Shown here: positions 31,790 to 44,939 of the stretch, one piece after another
Numbering within the stretch: the first letter of the stretch is position 1
Layout of the letters: every line of letters begins with the position of its first letter
Assembly (NCBI RefSeq): GCF_030272615.1
Contig: NC_081409.1
Span: 471,568,573 to 471,632,572 of the forward strand
From: Cryptomeria japonica
Lineage: Eukaryota; Streptophyta; Pinopsida; Cupressales; Cupressaceae
Reading direction: 5' to 3'
Length of the DNA stretch: 64,000 nucleotides
Notes under the pieces: generated by a model
The model's database searches: none
Seen by the model: only the letters and a program-made list of their open reading frames with translations
Told to the model about the DNA's origin: nothing
Position numbers and translations under genes: made by a program

Positions 31790-33952
31790 AGAAGATTACA
31801 TTTTTTCGGCCTCCAAGACTAACTTTTTTTAAATAAAATTTCAAATTTTTTTGACTTTTCGAATTTTCGTCCATACAACTCCTGCGTAATATCATATGAC
31901 ATTTCCCATATGCTAGAATGACAAACTGCAGGTGTCGTACGATCTAGTACAGTTTATCGTATGACCTGGTAAGAATTATCGTACAATTCTATATTTTCTT
32001 GGTCAAAAAGCAGATTTCATTCTTCAAATTTATCATTCAATTTTTTATTATATTGATGACTGACCCTGGTTGTTTATCTATCTATCTGAGAATTTTTCAC
32101 AGCCTAATCAGTTTTTGCAGAACGCTTGTCGAAGAATATGCTTGTCGCACAAAAACAATATGACTACTGATTCGTTGTCTTTGCAAGTTGCCTGAGAAGA
32201 ATCGACCAAACATCGTGTATTCTTTAAATTCATTTTTAGGAACCTAACTTGCTATCTAGTTAAAGAACAAATTTGTATTTCATGTTTTAAGTAAATTTTG
32301 AGAGGTAGGAGAGTATGCTCTTATCTGCATAGACAATCAGAAATCCAGACCCTTGAGGCATTTTCTTTAAGTTTGAGATTTGTACATCTTTAGCGCGCCT
32401 GCCCTCCCAAGGAGATAATAACTCTTAAAGCCTTTATGACTAGTGAGAGGGGAACAACCCAGGTGGGAATGGCTAAACACCAAGTACTCCGACCCACTAT
32501 AAAATAAACATGATTTGATGAAAATCAAGTCAACGGCAGTGCTCGGGAATAAATCTCCTCTATACCTTCAGGTATATTAAACCTTGGTTTTCAAGGCTGG
32601 GAGACCTCTTAATTGAGTTTATACCTTGACGTGCCAAACGGACCCCTTACTAGTTCCAATTCAAATTAGAAGCTACCTGGTTTACCTCCGAAAGGGGGGA
32701 TAATCTCTATGCAAGAGAGATAGTAACTCTCTCAAGATACTTTTCATTTTGTGCCCCCATTAGCATTTGGAGTCGACCAATACAACGTTGAGAATCCATT
32801 GCATGAGACTCAGTGGTCGTATTCTAATTAGCTATTGGGTGTGTACCTGAGTCTACAAGAAAAGGTTTTCTTCTCTCACCAAATTCCATAGGGATTGCAT
32901 GCTGTGATTGGAGTTATTATTCATATTACGTGTTTTCTGTGTTTTCATCCTTGAAACTGAAACTAAAATACCAAAACTGGATAAAACAAGAAACAACTCA
33001 GTGATCAAAAACTCTATCCAAAACTAGTCTATCCTAGTTGAAACTCTGTCAAAAACTAGTCTATCCTAGTCAAAACTCTGTCTGTATCACAAACTAGTAT
33101 ACCTTAGCTGTCAAGAACTTAGTTCACCTCTAAACTACTTATTGTCAATCAGTGATCACAACCCAGTCCATCTCAAATCTGGTTATACTTAGTCATTGAA
33201 AACTCAAAATTTGCCCCTGTCTAGTAAACAATTGTATGAGTCTTCTGATTTATCATTCTATTTCATATTTTGTGTCATACGAGATTCCATCAGTCCTAAC
33301 AGTCTGTCGTTCCATCTTCAATCCCATGTCATACGAATCCTGATTGTCAGTCATCCAGTTCTGAGAGTTGTTGTTTCACCTTACATCCCGTTTCATACGA
33401 TAAAAAACTATATTGATCAGTATGTCATTCTAGACATACCCATCTATCATACGGTACAAGGCATCAACTCGTACGAAAAACTGTTGTTGTCATCTTGAAG
33501 CTTTTGAATTGTCGTCTGGTCCTGAGAAACCTGTCGTACGAATCTCTGATTTTGTCAGTCTAGAACAGTCAAACTTGCCTAAAATAGTCTACATTGAGCA
33601 TAAAACTTGTTATCATCATCTTGAGCATAAATAGATCAAAAAAGTGTACCTCTGCCATTTATGTTTCACGATTTTGTCGATCATCTTTCAACTAATTCAA
33701 TCAACTACATATCAAACCTAAGTCACTTAGATAAACATCTTATAGAGGATAGATCTTTCCTGAAACCAGACTGAGTCTTAGTCACTTCTCTCAGATCAAC
33801 TTAGATAAACGTCTTATACAGGATAGATCATTCCTAAAACTAGACTAAATCTTAGTTCTTCTCTCAAACAATACGTTAACTAAACAACTAGCTCTAAATT
33901 TGATCTTGACTTCTGCATCACAAACAGCTTTAGGTCACACAAATCAATAAAA
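31790..33952 (+). other. Long leader of the Tat element with recurrent TCGTACGA-like motifs
   Basis: About 2.2 kb without supported coding sequence. Words of the form TC(G/A)TA(C/T)GA(C) recur, for example near 31892, 31934, 31956, 33275, 33325, 33384, 33449, 33473 and 33534. TCGTACGA itself is a perfect palindrome. Related words recur in the 3' region near 44050-44240. Confidence 0.6.
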
Positions 33953-35700
33953 ATGCCTACTCAAACCAGGAGTTCTCATAAGAAAGATGCCAAAGGCAAA
34001 GGTCAACCCTTTTCATATAAAGATAATCCATTTTTCGAAGAGGATCCCCTGATTGACAAACCTTCATCATCAGAGATACCAGTTTATGATGAACCTTTAT
34101 CTCCCACTATACCTAGAACAAAAAAAAATGATGAAGACAACCTCAGTATTCATGAAACTGATAATGATTCCTCATCAAGTGAAGCTGAAGATTCTAAACC
34201 TCCAAAAAACGATATTCATAAATTGCAAAAGGATAAAGATTTCCGAGAAATGATGAAGGCTATCATGGCTAGAGAAAAAGAAGACTATTTTCTAGAACTA
34301 GCAAAACAAGGTGCCAAACTTCCTACTGGATATGACGTTTAGACTCTCGTCACTAAAAAGGAAGAATCACCTATAATAATGGTCCACAGAAAATTACAAG
34401 CTTTACAGACTGAGATCACAGAATCAAAAAACAAGGATAAGTCCCCAAAACAATATTCTCTGGAGACAATATGCCCATTTCCATTTGACAAAAACCTATA
34501 CATGCCTCCATTCCCTTCACGAGTTGAGATTCCAAAATTTGACAAATATGATGGTACCTCAGATCCTCAAGATCATGTCAGAGAATTTTGTGCTGCCTGC
34601 ATGGAGTTCATGCATGACCAAATGTATCTCATGTGCCTTCTTCTGAGGAGTTTGGGAGGACAAGCTATGGAATGGTTCTCAAGTCTACCTAAGGGGATAA
34701 AACCTTTTGAAGAACTAATCCAACTATTTTTACAACAATACTCCTACAAAATTTGACATCCGGTTACTATGATCAAACTTTTCAATACCAAATAGAAAAC
34801 AGGGGACCCTTTTCTCACTTTCCTCCAACGTTGGAGAAATATGTTCTCTAGGTATTCACGGCCTATCCCAGATGCTGAGAAAATGGATATATTCGTCAAT
34901 AATTTGGTCCCTGAATTGAAATATAGTATCCAAATGTAAGTACAACCATCATTTAACAAAATGGTAGATAATGCTATCTGAATGGAAGATGTGCTTATAA
35001 AGAAAGGAGATATCATGCCTTGGAAAGAAACACAACCAGGATCTAGCTCTAAAGAGAATAACAAGTATTGGAAGTATGGAAAAGACAAAAATAACAATGT
35101 TGTTAATAATGAAGTAGTAGACACTATTAAAACCAACTCAAAGCCCATGATATTCAACTTGGCTAGTGGCACACAAGCACTCAAAGAAGCTAAACCGTAG
35201 TAGAAAATCCTTCGAAGAAAGGAAAAGAGTGGTTCAAAGAGAAACCTTGGCTTTCGAAACCTAGACACAAGTTCACTCCTTTGGAAGAATCATACGAATC
35301 CGCTTTCAAAACTCTATTGGCAAACAACTTGATAACGTTACCAGATAATTCTAGGCCATATGATCCGGAATTCAAACCAAAATGGTGGAGAGAAAATGAA
35401 TACTGTGACTACCATCAGAATAAAGGTCATAACACAAACAACTGCATGAAGCTCAAGCATGAGATTCATGATCTCAAAGATGCTGGTAAAATTATTGTTG
35501 GGAATCACCCGATAAATGCTGATCATAAAGATTTTAAGGATCCCTTACCTATTCACGAACAAGGTGACTCTTCAAAGACCAAAGGAGGTGCCAAAGTAAA
35601 TTATACTTATACTAGCAATGACAACATCATCAACATGATTGAGCCTTCCCAATCTGAATATTACAATGTGATTATAATCCAAGATAAACAAAATGAATCA
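33953..35700 (+). pseudogene. Tat gag, broken
   Basis: Begins MPTQTRSSHKKDAKGKGQ at 33953, with a polar, acidic N-terminus. The capsid (Retrotrans_gag-like) domain spans about 34500-34930 (IPKFDKYDGTSDPQDHVREF, GGQAMEWFSSLP, LQRWRNMFSRY). One frame is kept from 33953 to 35200 with stops at 34340-34342, 34754-34756 and two more before 34982. A shift near 35200 leads to 35281-35703, which carries a zinc knuckle of spacing C-x2-H-x4-H-x4-C (CDYHQNKGHNTNNC, about 35402-35443), the same rare form as in the gag-only element. It normally builds the particle and binds the RNA. Confidence 0.85.
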
Positions 35701-36094
35701 TGATATGCAAAGGTTATCACCCATTCTCAAAAGAAAGTCACTCTCCAAGGAGCTAGTTCTTCAACTCTAGCTCAAACAACATCAAACCTACCTGCCTCAT
35801 CAAACAAACAAAAAGAATCAACATTTGATAAATTTAAAAGGCTAACTTCATCATCATCCTTTGGATATAGCATTGTTGAATAGTTGAAAAAGATAAACGT
35901 TCAAATTTTCATCTTTGAATTACTAAAAATCTCTTCTACTCACAAAGAGATCTTGGACAATGCCTTGCTCACCACTAATGTTCCAAAAGATTTAGACATT
36001 GATCGGTTTCAATCCATGGTGGGTCATTTGACTTCACCTCACTATCTGACCTTCTCTGAAGAACATGACAACTCGCTAAATCATCCACATAACT

Positions 36095-36669
36095 AGCCAT
36101 TTCATATTGAAGCCATTATCCATAAACACAGATTCAAATGTGTTTTGATAGATGGAGGTGCGAGGTTGACTATCTATACTTATAGTCTTCTTACACAACT
36201 AGGATTTTCTGAAAATGTCATTGATTCGGTCAAGAAAATAACAATTAAAGCCAATGATGAAGAGGAAAGGACCTCTAAAGGTCTGGTATCATTACCAATT
36301 AGGGTGGGACCTATAGAAAGAGATGTCATTTTCCAAGTACTTGATCTTCCTCTATCATACAATATCTTACTGGGCAGGTCGTGGATTCATGAAATGAAGG
36401 CATTTTCATCTACATACCATCAATGCTTAAAATTTCCTTATAACGGAGTTGAGGTCAATATTCCTACTGATACAAATGTCCCCTGTAATACATTGACAAA
36501 AGGTGTTGATACCTTTGTGCCTCATAATAGAGCAGCCTCTACAAATGAATGTTCAGAAGCCCTGATGAAAGACTTGGAAAAGAAATTGAAAATTACCAAT
36601 ACTAGCATGGATGGATACAAGATAGAACTAGATATTTCATTAGTTTCTCTTCCTCCATCACCAAAATAG
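36095..36669 (+). pseudogene. Tat retropepsin-like protease segment
   Basis: Follows gag. The active-site region reads CVLIDGGARLTIY, the D-G-G-A form usual in plant Tat elements, then NILLGRSWIHEMKAFSSTYH (the second conserved Gly-Arg-Trp region) and KFPYNG. The frame is open from 36145 to 36669. It normally cleaves the polyprotein. It lies upstream of a G-patch-like segment rather than directly before RT. Confidence 0.8.
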
Positions 36670-37680
36670 TTGGGCAAACCATCAGAGGCTATGAGAAAAC
36701 ATACTTCAACTCCGAATATCATATATGATGGTCTTTTTGTACAATCTTCTACTTCCCTAGTAGATGAAATAGAAGAGGATGTTGTTCTAAAATGGCTTTT
36801 TAAGGAAGATAGTGAAAACAAAGAAGTATGACATTGTGAGATTTCCTCAACACAATATGGTCCAGGCTACAAAATGATTCAACACATGGGATATTTAGGT
36901 ATTGGTCCCCTGGGAAAACATCAAGAGGGTATTATTGAACTGATTCAACTGCAAACAAAATCAACAAATGATAAGGCTAGACTGGGGTACAATCCAAAAA
37001 AGACATCGGACCAAAAACATGCTTCTAAGTCTAAGTGGTAGAAAAGGATATCACCTTCAACATTACAGGAAACAAATACTCAACAAACTCAAGCAGAGTG
37101 TGTAAAAGAGAAAGAGGAATCAACAATCAAGGAAGAAGAAACAATCAACACTCAAGCTCCGATGATGTCATCTACAATAGTACAAGGAGTTGAAGTCCCA
37201 AAGGATATAAGAGATGAAGTAGAAAGAATCAGAGAATTGTTTGCACCAGTGTTCCAGTCACATACACTAGTAGGTAGCAAGTAGATGATTCAGAGACTGA
37301 CTCAAATGAGTATGAATAGGGTCCAGACCACCTCTCAAATACATCCAGTACAGAAACTCCAGAAGAGTCTAGCAAGATCATAGATGATACTCAAGAGCTA
37401 ATGTGCTTAAAGCTAGAAAAGGAGATACAAGAAATCAGACTAAAAAGACAAGAAGACTATGAACAAGGGCTGAAGGAAGGAAGAATACCCAAAAAAATTT
37501 CATCTATTATATACCCCTCTAATAAAATATAACAAATTAGGTATGGGATTACACAAGAAGAATTGGAAGCTACAGAAGCAAAACCGCTCATCAGTCCAGA
37601 GGAAGCTGAATGGAGTAGACGACAGGTGGTCACAGATCCATCAAGATCATGTCAATAGGTGTGTCAAATACAAATTCTAA
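36670..37680 (+). pseudogene. Linker with G-patch-like domain between protease and RT
   Basis: About 36850-37011 encodes YGPGYKMIQHMGYLGIGPLG, then KHQEGIIELI and ARLGYNPKK. The glycine spacing and aromatic residues match a G-patch, a short RNA-binding module known in retroviral and some plant Tat polyproteins. The rest is an acidic, low-complexity linker (EEDVVLKWLFKED; EKEESTIKEEETINT). There are several stops, including TAG near 37040. Function here would be RNA or RT interaction, by analogy only. Confidence 0.65.
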
Positions 37681-40317
37681 ATGAGCCAAATCTTGAAGGA
37701 ACTTGCAGCATTAAATATTTTGGTGTTGATACCATACATACATTCACTCAACCACTTTAAGAAGACTCAGAAACTTCATCCAATGACTCTGAGGACTCTG
37801 ACAATAGTACTGTTTATGACAATATCTACTCAACATCAAACTCTGAATCCTGTGATTATAAATGGCAAGACTCTATCTACTGATCTTGTTACTATCAAAC
37901 CTCAATATGAAGTTCAGCCTGGCGTAGAGAACGATGCCACAAGTAGGTCTATTAGATTAGGTCGACTAAATATTAATGTTCACTTTAATAATCATGTTCT
38001 GACTTTTCTTGAGACATTTACGCAAGGTATCCTTCTGGAACTTGACTTTTCGATCCGCAATTGTAATGACAATACCATGAACTCCCTCGAACCTGTCCAC
38101 ACTCTATCCTTGGTACATCTTGAATTAGTTGACTATAGTCTACAAGACCAACCCATGAATGTACCTACTTTTTCCAATGACTACACACTAGCCTATTACC
38201 TAAATGCAGTTGAACCCATGTACTCTTCCACCAATGAACAAAGTGAAAACATGACTGAAACAGATATCAAGTATCTTAGTCACAAAAATCAAAAAATAAA
38301 AATAAAAGTTCTGATGGCGAAAACCACATTGTGGCGGTGTCTAAATCTTAAAAAGAGAAAATAAAGGACGTACCTAAGGGTGAAAACCTCTCTGAGGCAC
38401 CTAAAGGTGAGATACTTGATATACTGCCAAGTCACTTCCAGGAGAGGTCTTCTATATTGATCGAGCCAACTCAGCCAGTGAACATTGGGAGTCAAGAGAC
38501 ACCACACATCATTCATGTAGCTCAGTCACTATCAACAGAAGAATTGAAAGATTTCACTCATCTCTTTTCAGAAAAGAATATCAATTTTCCATGGACATAC
38601 TCTAATATGCCAAGCCTGGATCTTGATCTTATCATGCATCATCTTTCTATCACACCAGGAGTTAAACTAGTCAAGCAAAAAATCTGTAAGATGCACCCTC
38701 ACGTGGCACTACTAGTCAAAGTTGAGCTAGAAAAACTACTAAAGGCTGGATTTATCAGAGCTATAGACTATGTGGAATGGGTTTCAAACATAGTACCTAT
38801 TGCAAAGGTAGACAAATCTATTAGGGTTTGCAGAAACTTCAGAGATCTCAAATAAGCTTGTCCGAAGGATGACTTTCCATTGCAAAACATTGATATGATA
38901 GTCGATATGACTGCTGGGTATGAGATGTACTCACTAATGGATGAATTCTCCAGTTATAATCAGATCAAAATAGCTCCTGGAGATCAAGAAAATATGGCTT
39001 TCACCTGTGCATGGGGAACCTTTTGTTGGAATGTCATGTCATTCGGGCTAAAGAATGCAGGAGCAACTTACCAAAGAGCGGTGACTACTATCTTTCATGA
39101 CATGATGCATAAGAATATGGAATATTATGTTGATGACACTTTAGTAAAGACTATGAAGAGATCCACGCATATTCAAGAGCTAGGCCCTATACTAGATAGA
39201 ATGGAAGAATTCAAACTCTTGCTAAATCCAAAAAAGTGTGCATTTGGAGTGACATCTAGTAAACTACTTGGCTACATTATTTCAAAGAAGGGAATCAAGG
39301 TTGATCCTGAGAAGGTCCAAGCTATAATGGAAATGCCACCTCTAAAGAACATCAGTCAAATAAGAAGTTTACAGGGACATCTCCAATCAATCAGATGCTT
39401 CATTTCTTAGCTGGCAGACAAAGCTCAACCTTTCACAAAAGTATTGAGGAAAGGAGTAATATACAACTGGGATCGAGAATGTGAACAACACCTTCAGCAG
39501 ATAAAAGAGTACTTGTCCAATCCACCAATATTGATGCCACCAATTCAAGGAAAACCATTAATCTTATTCATATCAGCCACTGATTCATCATTGGGGGCAC
39601 TTTTGGCACAACAGGATGAAAATAAAAAAGAGAGAGCTATATATTACATCAGCTAAACATTGGTGTCTTATGAAATGAACTACACTATAATAGAAAAAGA
39701 ATGCTTGGCATTAGTCTTTGTATCACAAAAATTGAGACACTACATGTTGGCACATTCCATCAAGCTAGTAGCTAAGATTGATCCACTCAAGTATCTTCTC
39801 AACAAAGTAACACTCACCGAAAGATTGGCAAAATGGGTCATGATTCTTACAGAGTTTGATATTGAATATGTGGAATGCAAAGCCATCAAAGGAAAGGTAA
39901 TTGTAGATCAACTCACTGAAGCTCCACTTGAAGACACTCAACCGCTGCATATAGAGTTCCCAGATGAATCAATAACGCACCTTACTCAACAATCCTGGAA
40001 GATGTTCTTTGATGGATCTTTCACCCAAAATGGTTTTGGTGCTGGAATGCTATTTTATCACTCCTCAGAAATATTCAATCCCGAAGGCTTACAAGATTAT
40101 TTTCCCTTGCACAAACAATATTGCAGAGTATGAAGCTTTGGTAAATAGGATCAAGCTAGCTATTGAATGGAAGGTTCTAGAGCTACATATCTATGGAAAT
40201 TCTCAACTAGTTATCAATCAAATCAATGATACATATCAAAATCGAGATGAGAAACTGATGCCTTATAAGAATATGGTTGATGATCTCAAGAGGTATTTTA
40301 CTTTTGTATCATTCTAG
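37681..40317 (+). pseudogene. Tat pol: RT, RNase H and second RNase H, broken
   Basis: 37681-38364 encodes an upstream linker of unclear role. RT runs from about 38560 in one frame to 39410, with SPGVK-like TPGVKLVKQK, RVCRNFRDLK, stop, ACPKDDFPL (stop 38853-38855 inside the usual DLNKACPKD motif) and an intact catalytic YVDD at about 39127. TAG at 39408-39410 stands where Gln is usual (FISQLADK). RNase H follows (LFISATDSSLGALLAQ, about 39560-39900), with another stop at 39657. The second RNase H starts with WKMFFDGSFTQNGFGAGMLF at about 39996, and a frameshift near 40110 moves its end to the 40317 frame. The dual RNase H supports the Tat lineage. Confidence 0.88.
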
Positions 40318-40584
40318 TAGATTCCCAGATCAACAAATAGAGCAACAAATGCTATGGCCACCTTGGCATCTATACCTGAGTTACAGGAATCTAATTTTCA
40401 CTTTGAATTCCTAGTGGAAGAGTTACATTACCCTGCCTATGATTATCCTAAGTCTCAGATAGTCTATTCTATTATTGGACACGACTCATCTTAATATAAC
40501 CACATTTACTCTTATCTGCGTGACCAAATTATTCTAGAAAATCTTACCCATAATGAGAAAAGGAACCTAACCCAAAACGCTTCA

Positions 40585-41690
40585 TGATACATCATCATTG
40601 CTAGCGATTTGTTTAGGCAAGGTTTGGATGGTACATTGCTTAGGTGTCTAGAAACTGAAGAGTCTAAACATGCATTATCGGAAGTCCATGAAGGTATTTG
40701 TGGATCTCATTTGAATGGTCTTACTTTAGCTCAGAAACTACTAAGGGCTAGCTATTATTGGCCAAACATGGAGAAGGACACTATAAAGTTTTCTAAAACT
40801 TGTGAGAAGTGTTAGCTACATGGAAATCTCATATATGCTCCAGCAAGGGATCTCATACCCTTCATCACACATTGGCCTTTCCAACAATGGGTCTTTGATC
40901 TCATAAGTCAAATCTATCCTACATCATCCAACAGATACAAGTTTATCATAATTGCCATTGAGTACTTCACTAAGTGGGTAGAAGCGGTTCCACTCATCAA
41001 AGCAACCAATAAACAAGTAGCTCTGTTCATTCTAAACCATATCATTTGCAAGTATGGGATACCTTCATCCATCGTGACTAACAATGGAGGACAATTCAAG
41101 AATGAAGATCTAGATGAGCTCTGTGAGAAATTCAAAATTAAACAACACTGGTCATTTGTATATTACCCTCAAGGTAATGGACAAGTCGAGGCATCTAACA
41201 AAAACATGTTGACTATCTTACACAGAACAATAAACAAATCTGGGAAGGATTGACATCTGCAAATCAATCCTGCATTATGGGCTTACAGAACAAGTATTAG
41301 AACACCTACTGGGGCTACATCTTTTTCTTTGGTGTATGGGTCCAAAGCAGTATTGCCTATTGAAGTAGAAATACCATCTCTAAGATTTTCTTTGCAAGGT
41401 CTTGTTACTAATGAAGACTATAGAATATCTAGATTGCAAGAACTTGAATTGCTGGATGAACATCGACAAGTGGCATTTGATAATCTTAGAGTGTATCAAT
41501 AGAGAATGTCTACAGGATGTAACAAGAAGGTTTGACAATGAGAATTTCAGGTTGGTGACCTAGTTCTGAGAGAAAATCTTAAAAATCAACGGTTTCAAGA
41601 CAACAAAGGGAAGTTTCAACCCAACTGGCTAGGTCCCTACATCGTTACTGCAATATTTGGCTCTGGTGCATATCAGCTCTCATCATTTCA
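40585..41690 (+). pseudogene. Tat integrase, broken, catalytic Asp replaced
   Basis: A zinc-binding HHCC region (HEGICGSH ... CEKC) at about 40680-40812 is followed by TAG (40813-40815), where Gln is usual. The core reads WVFDLIS (Asp 40897-40899) and VTNNGGQF, in which the second catalytic Asp is Asn (AAC at 41080-41082, a G to A change), then GQVEASNK with the Glu. TGA at 41251-41253 replaces an expected Trp. The C-terminal part has GDLVLRENLKNQ and KGKFQPNWLGPY. No chromodomain was seen. This copy could not integrate DNA. Confidence 0.87.
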
Positions 41691-41699
41691 TGCATGTAT

Positions 41700-42069
41700 A
41701 AGCATCTTATATAGATTCACACATTTCATTATCACTAATTTGCATTCATCTTATTGCATAGAAAAAAAGGAATCATAAAAAAAATAAAAATTCCATTACT
41801 CATTACTCATTTTCATCATTTATTTGCATATGAAAAGAAACAAAAACAAACATTCATATTCATTTGCATTTACATACATCCATACTGAAAAAAAAATATG
41901 CATACATATAGAGTAAAGAATATAGAAGACATCTCATAATCGATCAACACAAGTACTATGAAGTCCAATCAGATCTCGTATATATATAATCATCAAGTCT
42001 TAGGGTACAAAATAATGTCAATTGACATATACAAACTCCCATCGGAGAAAGAATCATAAGGGCAACAAA
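41700..42069 (+). other. Gene-free AT-rich spacer after Tat integrase
   Basis: AT-rich sequence with A-runs and CATTCAT/CATACAT words. No coding region seen. Confidence 0.5.
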
Positions 42070-43890
42070 AAATGGGTGTCTACAAAAAATCTCTAAGCTA
42101 CAAAAATAAAATCTAGCTCTCGGCCTCTCCCTCATCGCCTGGTGGAGGAGGTGGAGTCTACTGACCAAGATCCTGATGAGGTGCCCGAGCTCCCTCAGAT
42201 CAAGCCATATACTATGAATATGGTACAACCTGCTGCTCTACTAGAACAACTATGCTGTAAGCTGCAACATAATAGGCTTCCCGACTCATCTGATGAAGAA
42301 CCTCCTTTCGCAAAGAGTCTCGCTCTTCTCTCGTCTCTGCTAACTGACGGTCTCGCTCTGCTAGCTGATTCTGTGACACTGTCAACTATGACTGTAACCT
42401 CACTAGGCATGCTCTCATTGACCATGTTGTGTCGGCCCCCTCATCCCTCATAGGCTCTCCACCTCCATCTCCTCCTCCATCTCTGCCTCTGGATCCCCCC
42501 TGCTCCTCTACCCTCCGACACTCTCACTCCACCAAGTCTCACTCCAACCATACCTATGGATCCACCCTCTCCTCTCTGCTATCTACCACTAGCTATTACC
42601 CTATTGCTTCTAGCACCAGGATCACCACCTACCTGCCTTGGCTCTTTGTCCCTATCTCTATCCCTATCCATGTCCCTACGCGGGGGCATCATCCTCTATC
42701 TCCTCTATGCGAGGTACCTTCGTAGCTAGATCCATAAATCTTGAGAATGGATGCTACTAGAACCAATCCCTATACTAGGGCAAGACCCCCGCATCTACAA
42801 CATCATCCATATAGTCCCATCTGAGATGTTGTAATCTAGTTAGCTCCTGCATACTCAAGGCATAAGATAATCTTGGTGCCCATCCCTGCCTCTCGTCATC
42901 TACATAACACACATATGCAGTGTACTCTTGCGAGATCCCCTGAGGTCTACCATACTACCTCATCACTCGGGAAACAATGAATCACTCGACTACTATCTGT
43001 GATCTACTGATGAGTGGGTGAGTCACAAACAAATCCCTGCAAACAACCCTCCAATCATCCCATGACTCTAGACCCTTATACGGTCTCCATGTCATGACTA
43101 TCAAATTATCCAGCTGCTGTCTCAAAAAATATGTCTTGCCTAGATGGGGTTGAGTAACACATCCTAAATATCAATATACAATGGGCTGACCAGGATCTCT
43201 ACTTTTATTTACAATTGGCCAACAAACTGGGAGGTGCTCCCAAGCCCATACCTATAAAATCAAAAAATTTGCATCCATACTCTTCCCATCCATATATACA
43301 ATCTCGTGCATCTCACGATACATATGTGATAATATACAAGAGCCCCATCCTAATCTCTGAGGGGTCTCAATAATCCTCTCTAACATCCTACCCCATCCAC
43401 ACAAAAAACCCTATTGTCTCCTATCTGGCATCAAAAAACAACTGATAAAACCTACCAAGACACAAGCAAGTGGAAATTCCTCACTGTACCTACCCATCAT
43501 CACGTCCCAACTGATAGAACGTGTCATAATATCAGGATCTCTGAAAACATGTCTAACAACTACTAACCCAGGAAGCTGCACTGCATCATAATCAACCTTA
43601 CCCTAGCAAAAGGGATACGGAGATCCTGTATACGTCCTCAAGAGTGATGGTCATCTCCCCAATTGGCAAGTGGAATGTGTTATGCTTAGAATGGAATCTT
43701 TCTACAAGTGCAGTCAGCATTCTGTGATTGACATAGATATCAGGTAAATCAAGAAGGTGGGTCAATCCGCACAAATCAATATGAGCCTGGTCAATATCTG
43801 ACAATTGACACACTAAGGTCATTGTCAGTGGATAGACACATCTGAAAAGAATGTGAGGCAATCGAACCTGCAAAAAACCAAACAACAACC
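42070..43890 (-). pseudogene. Antisense plant-mobile-domain gene inside the Tat element
   Basis: On the strand opposite to pol, 43888-43598 encodes HRMLTALVERFHSKHNTFHLPIGEMTITLEDVYRI, a clear match to the plant mobile domain (TFH-P-GEMT-TL-DV core). It continues after a stop or shift as DIMTRSISWDVMMGRYSEE, SWGSCILSHMYREMH-like (GWGSCILSHMYREM), and VWAWEHLPVCWP (about 43260-43225), then a Ser/Gly/Arg-rich tail with an open frame 42425-42195. The plus-strand sequence just beyond 43870 reads, on the minus strand, TTTGGTTTTTTGCAG, a plausible 3' splice site, so an upstream exon may exist. Extra antisense genes between pol and the 3' LTR are known in plant Tat elements. The domain's role is not established. 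Confidence 0.75.
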
Positions 43891-44939
43891 ATCAGGAAAC
43901 ATTTCAAATTAGCCTATAAGAGAAGAAAAACATCATGCAAATCCAACTACATAAATTGCACAATCAAAATTTTAAGTTTGCATCTTTAAAAATGCTCACT
44001 ATTTTTCAAACGACATAACACAATAGAGGCAACAACTCTTATGAGGCAAAAATAGGTCTAGTATGACAAAAGACTCCCATACGACACAAGACTATCCCTA
44101 GGATGACAAAAGGGGCTCTTTTGAATGTTCTCATATGATATAAGGGTAGGCCTAGAATGACAAAACTGATGGACTAAAATGAAAAAAGAGACTTAATCAG
44201 TTTGTTGTATGAGACAGGATCCTATCTCGCACGACAAAACGAGAAAGCTTGACTTAAACGTGCCAAAAATTGAAAAATTCAAAATTGAAATGAATAACAA
44301 GCTTAAGATAGATCAGTTACCGCTGGCTCATAATTCTGAGGTTGATTATGTCATCTTTAGTGCTCGAATTGATGCATATGAGTGGGAACCACCATTTTTC
44401 TTCACAAAAGGTTTTTCAAATTTTCAAACTTGGAGGGTTAAAATGATTTGAAAATGACACTTTTACCCCATATATAGTCAAAACCCTAATTTTTCAACTT
44501 GCTCCGATGGACATGAAAATTGTACCCTTAGCTAATTTTCTCATTCTGATTCCATTTTCGGGATCAAAATCAAAATACGAGATCATTTTCCTAGTCAATT
44601 TGACAATCTGGACCACTTAACACTTTTTCATCAGATGCTCACTCTCGCTTCAATTTTGCGCTCAATTTCTCATCAATCAATGCTGAATCTCAACTCAATT
44701 TCTCGTCAATCAATGTCGAATTTTCAAATAATTCCTTTGAATCAGTTTGTGCTCAAATGATTATCATCGCTACACAATTGCCTAAAATCATGTACCCTCC
44801 CTATCTTTTGATTTCACTCCCGAGGGGGCATACTCATGACCTCATGACCTCACATCTTCAAAGTCGAGAAATTTTTTAAATCTTCATCAGAAGTCAAGCA
44901 AAAATATTTTCAAGTAAATAAAATCAAATTCTTCTTGCT
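43891..44939. other. Gene-free stretch of the Tat 3' region
   Basis: No supported coding sequence (80 codons at 44209-44451 are not convincing). AGTATGACAAAA, CATACGACACAA, AGGATGACAAAA and GCACGACAAAA at about 44060-44240 repeat a word related to the leader motifs. A promoter and first exon of the antisense gene could lie here, but nothing decides it. Confidence 0.45.

Noticed and set aside
42142-42725. Plus-strand frames after Tat integrase
   Set aside because: They mirror the Ser/Arg-rich tail of the antisense mobile-domain gene, have no recognisable domain, and are not an envelope-like gene.
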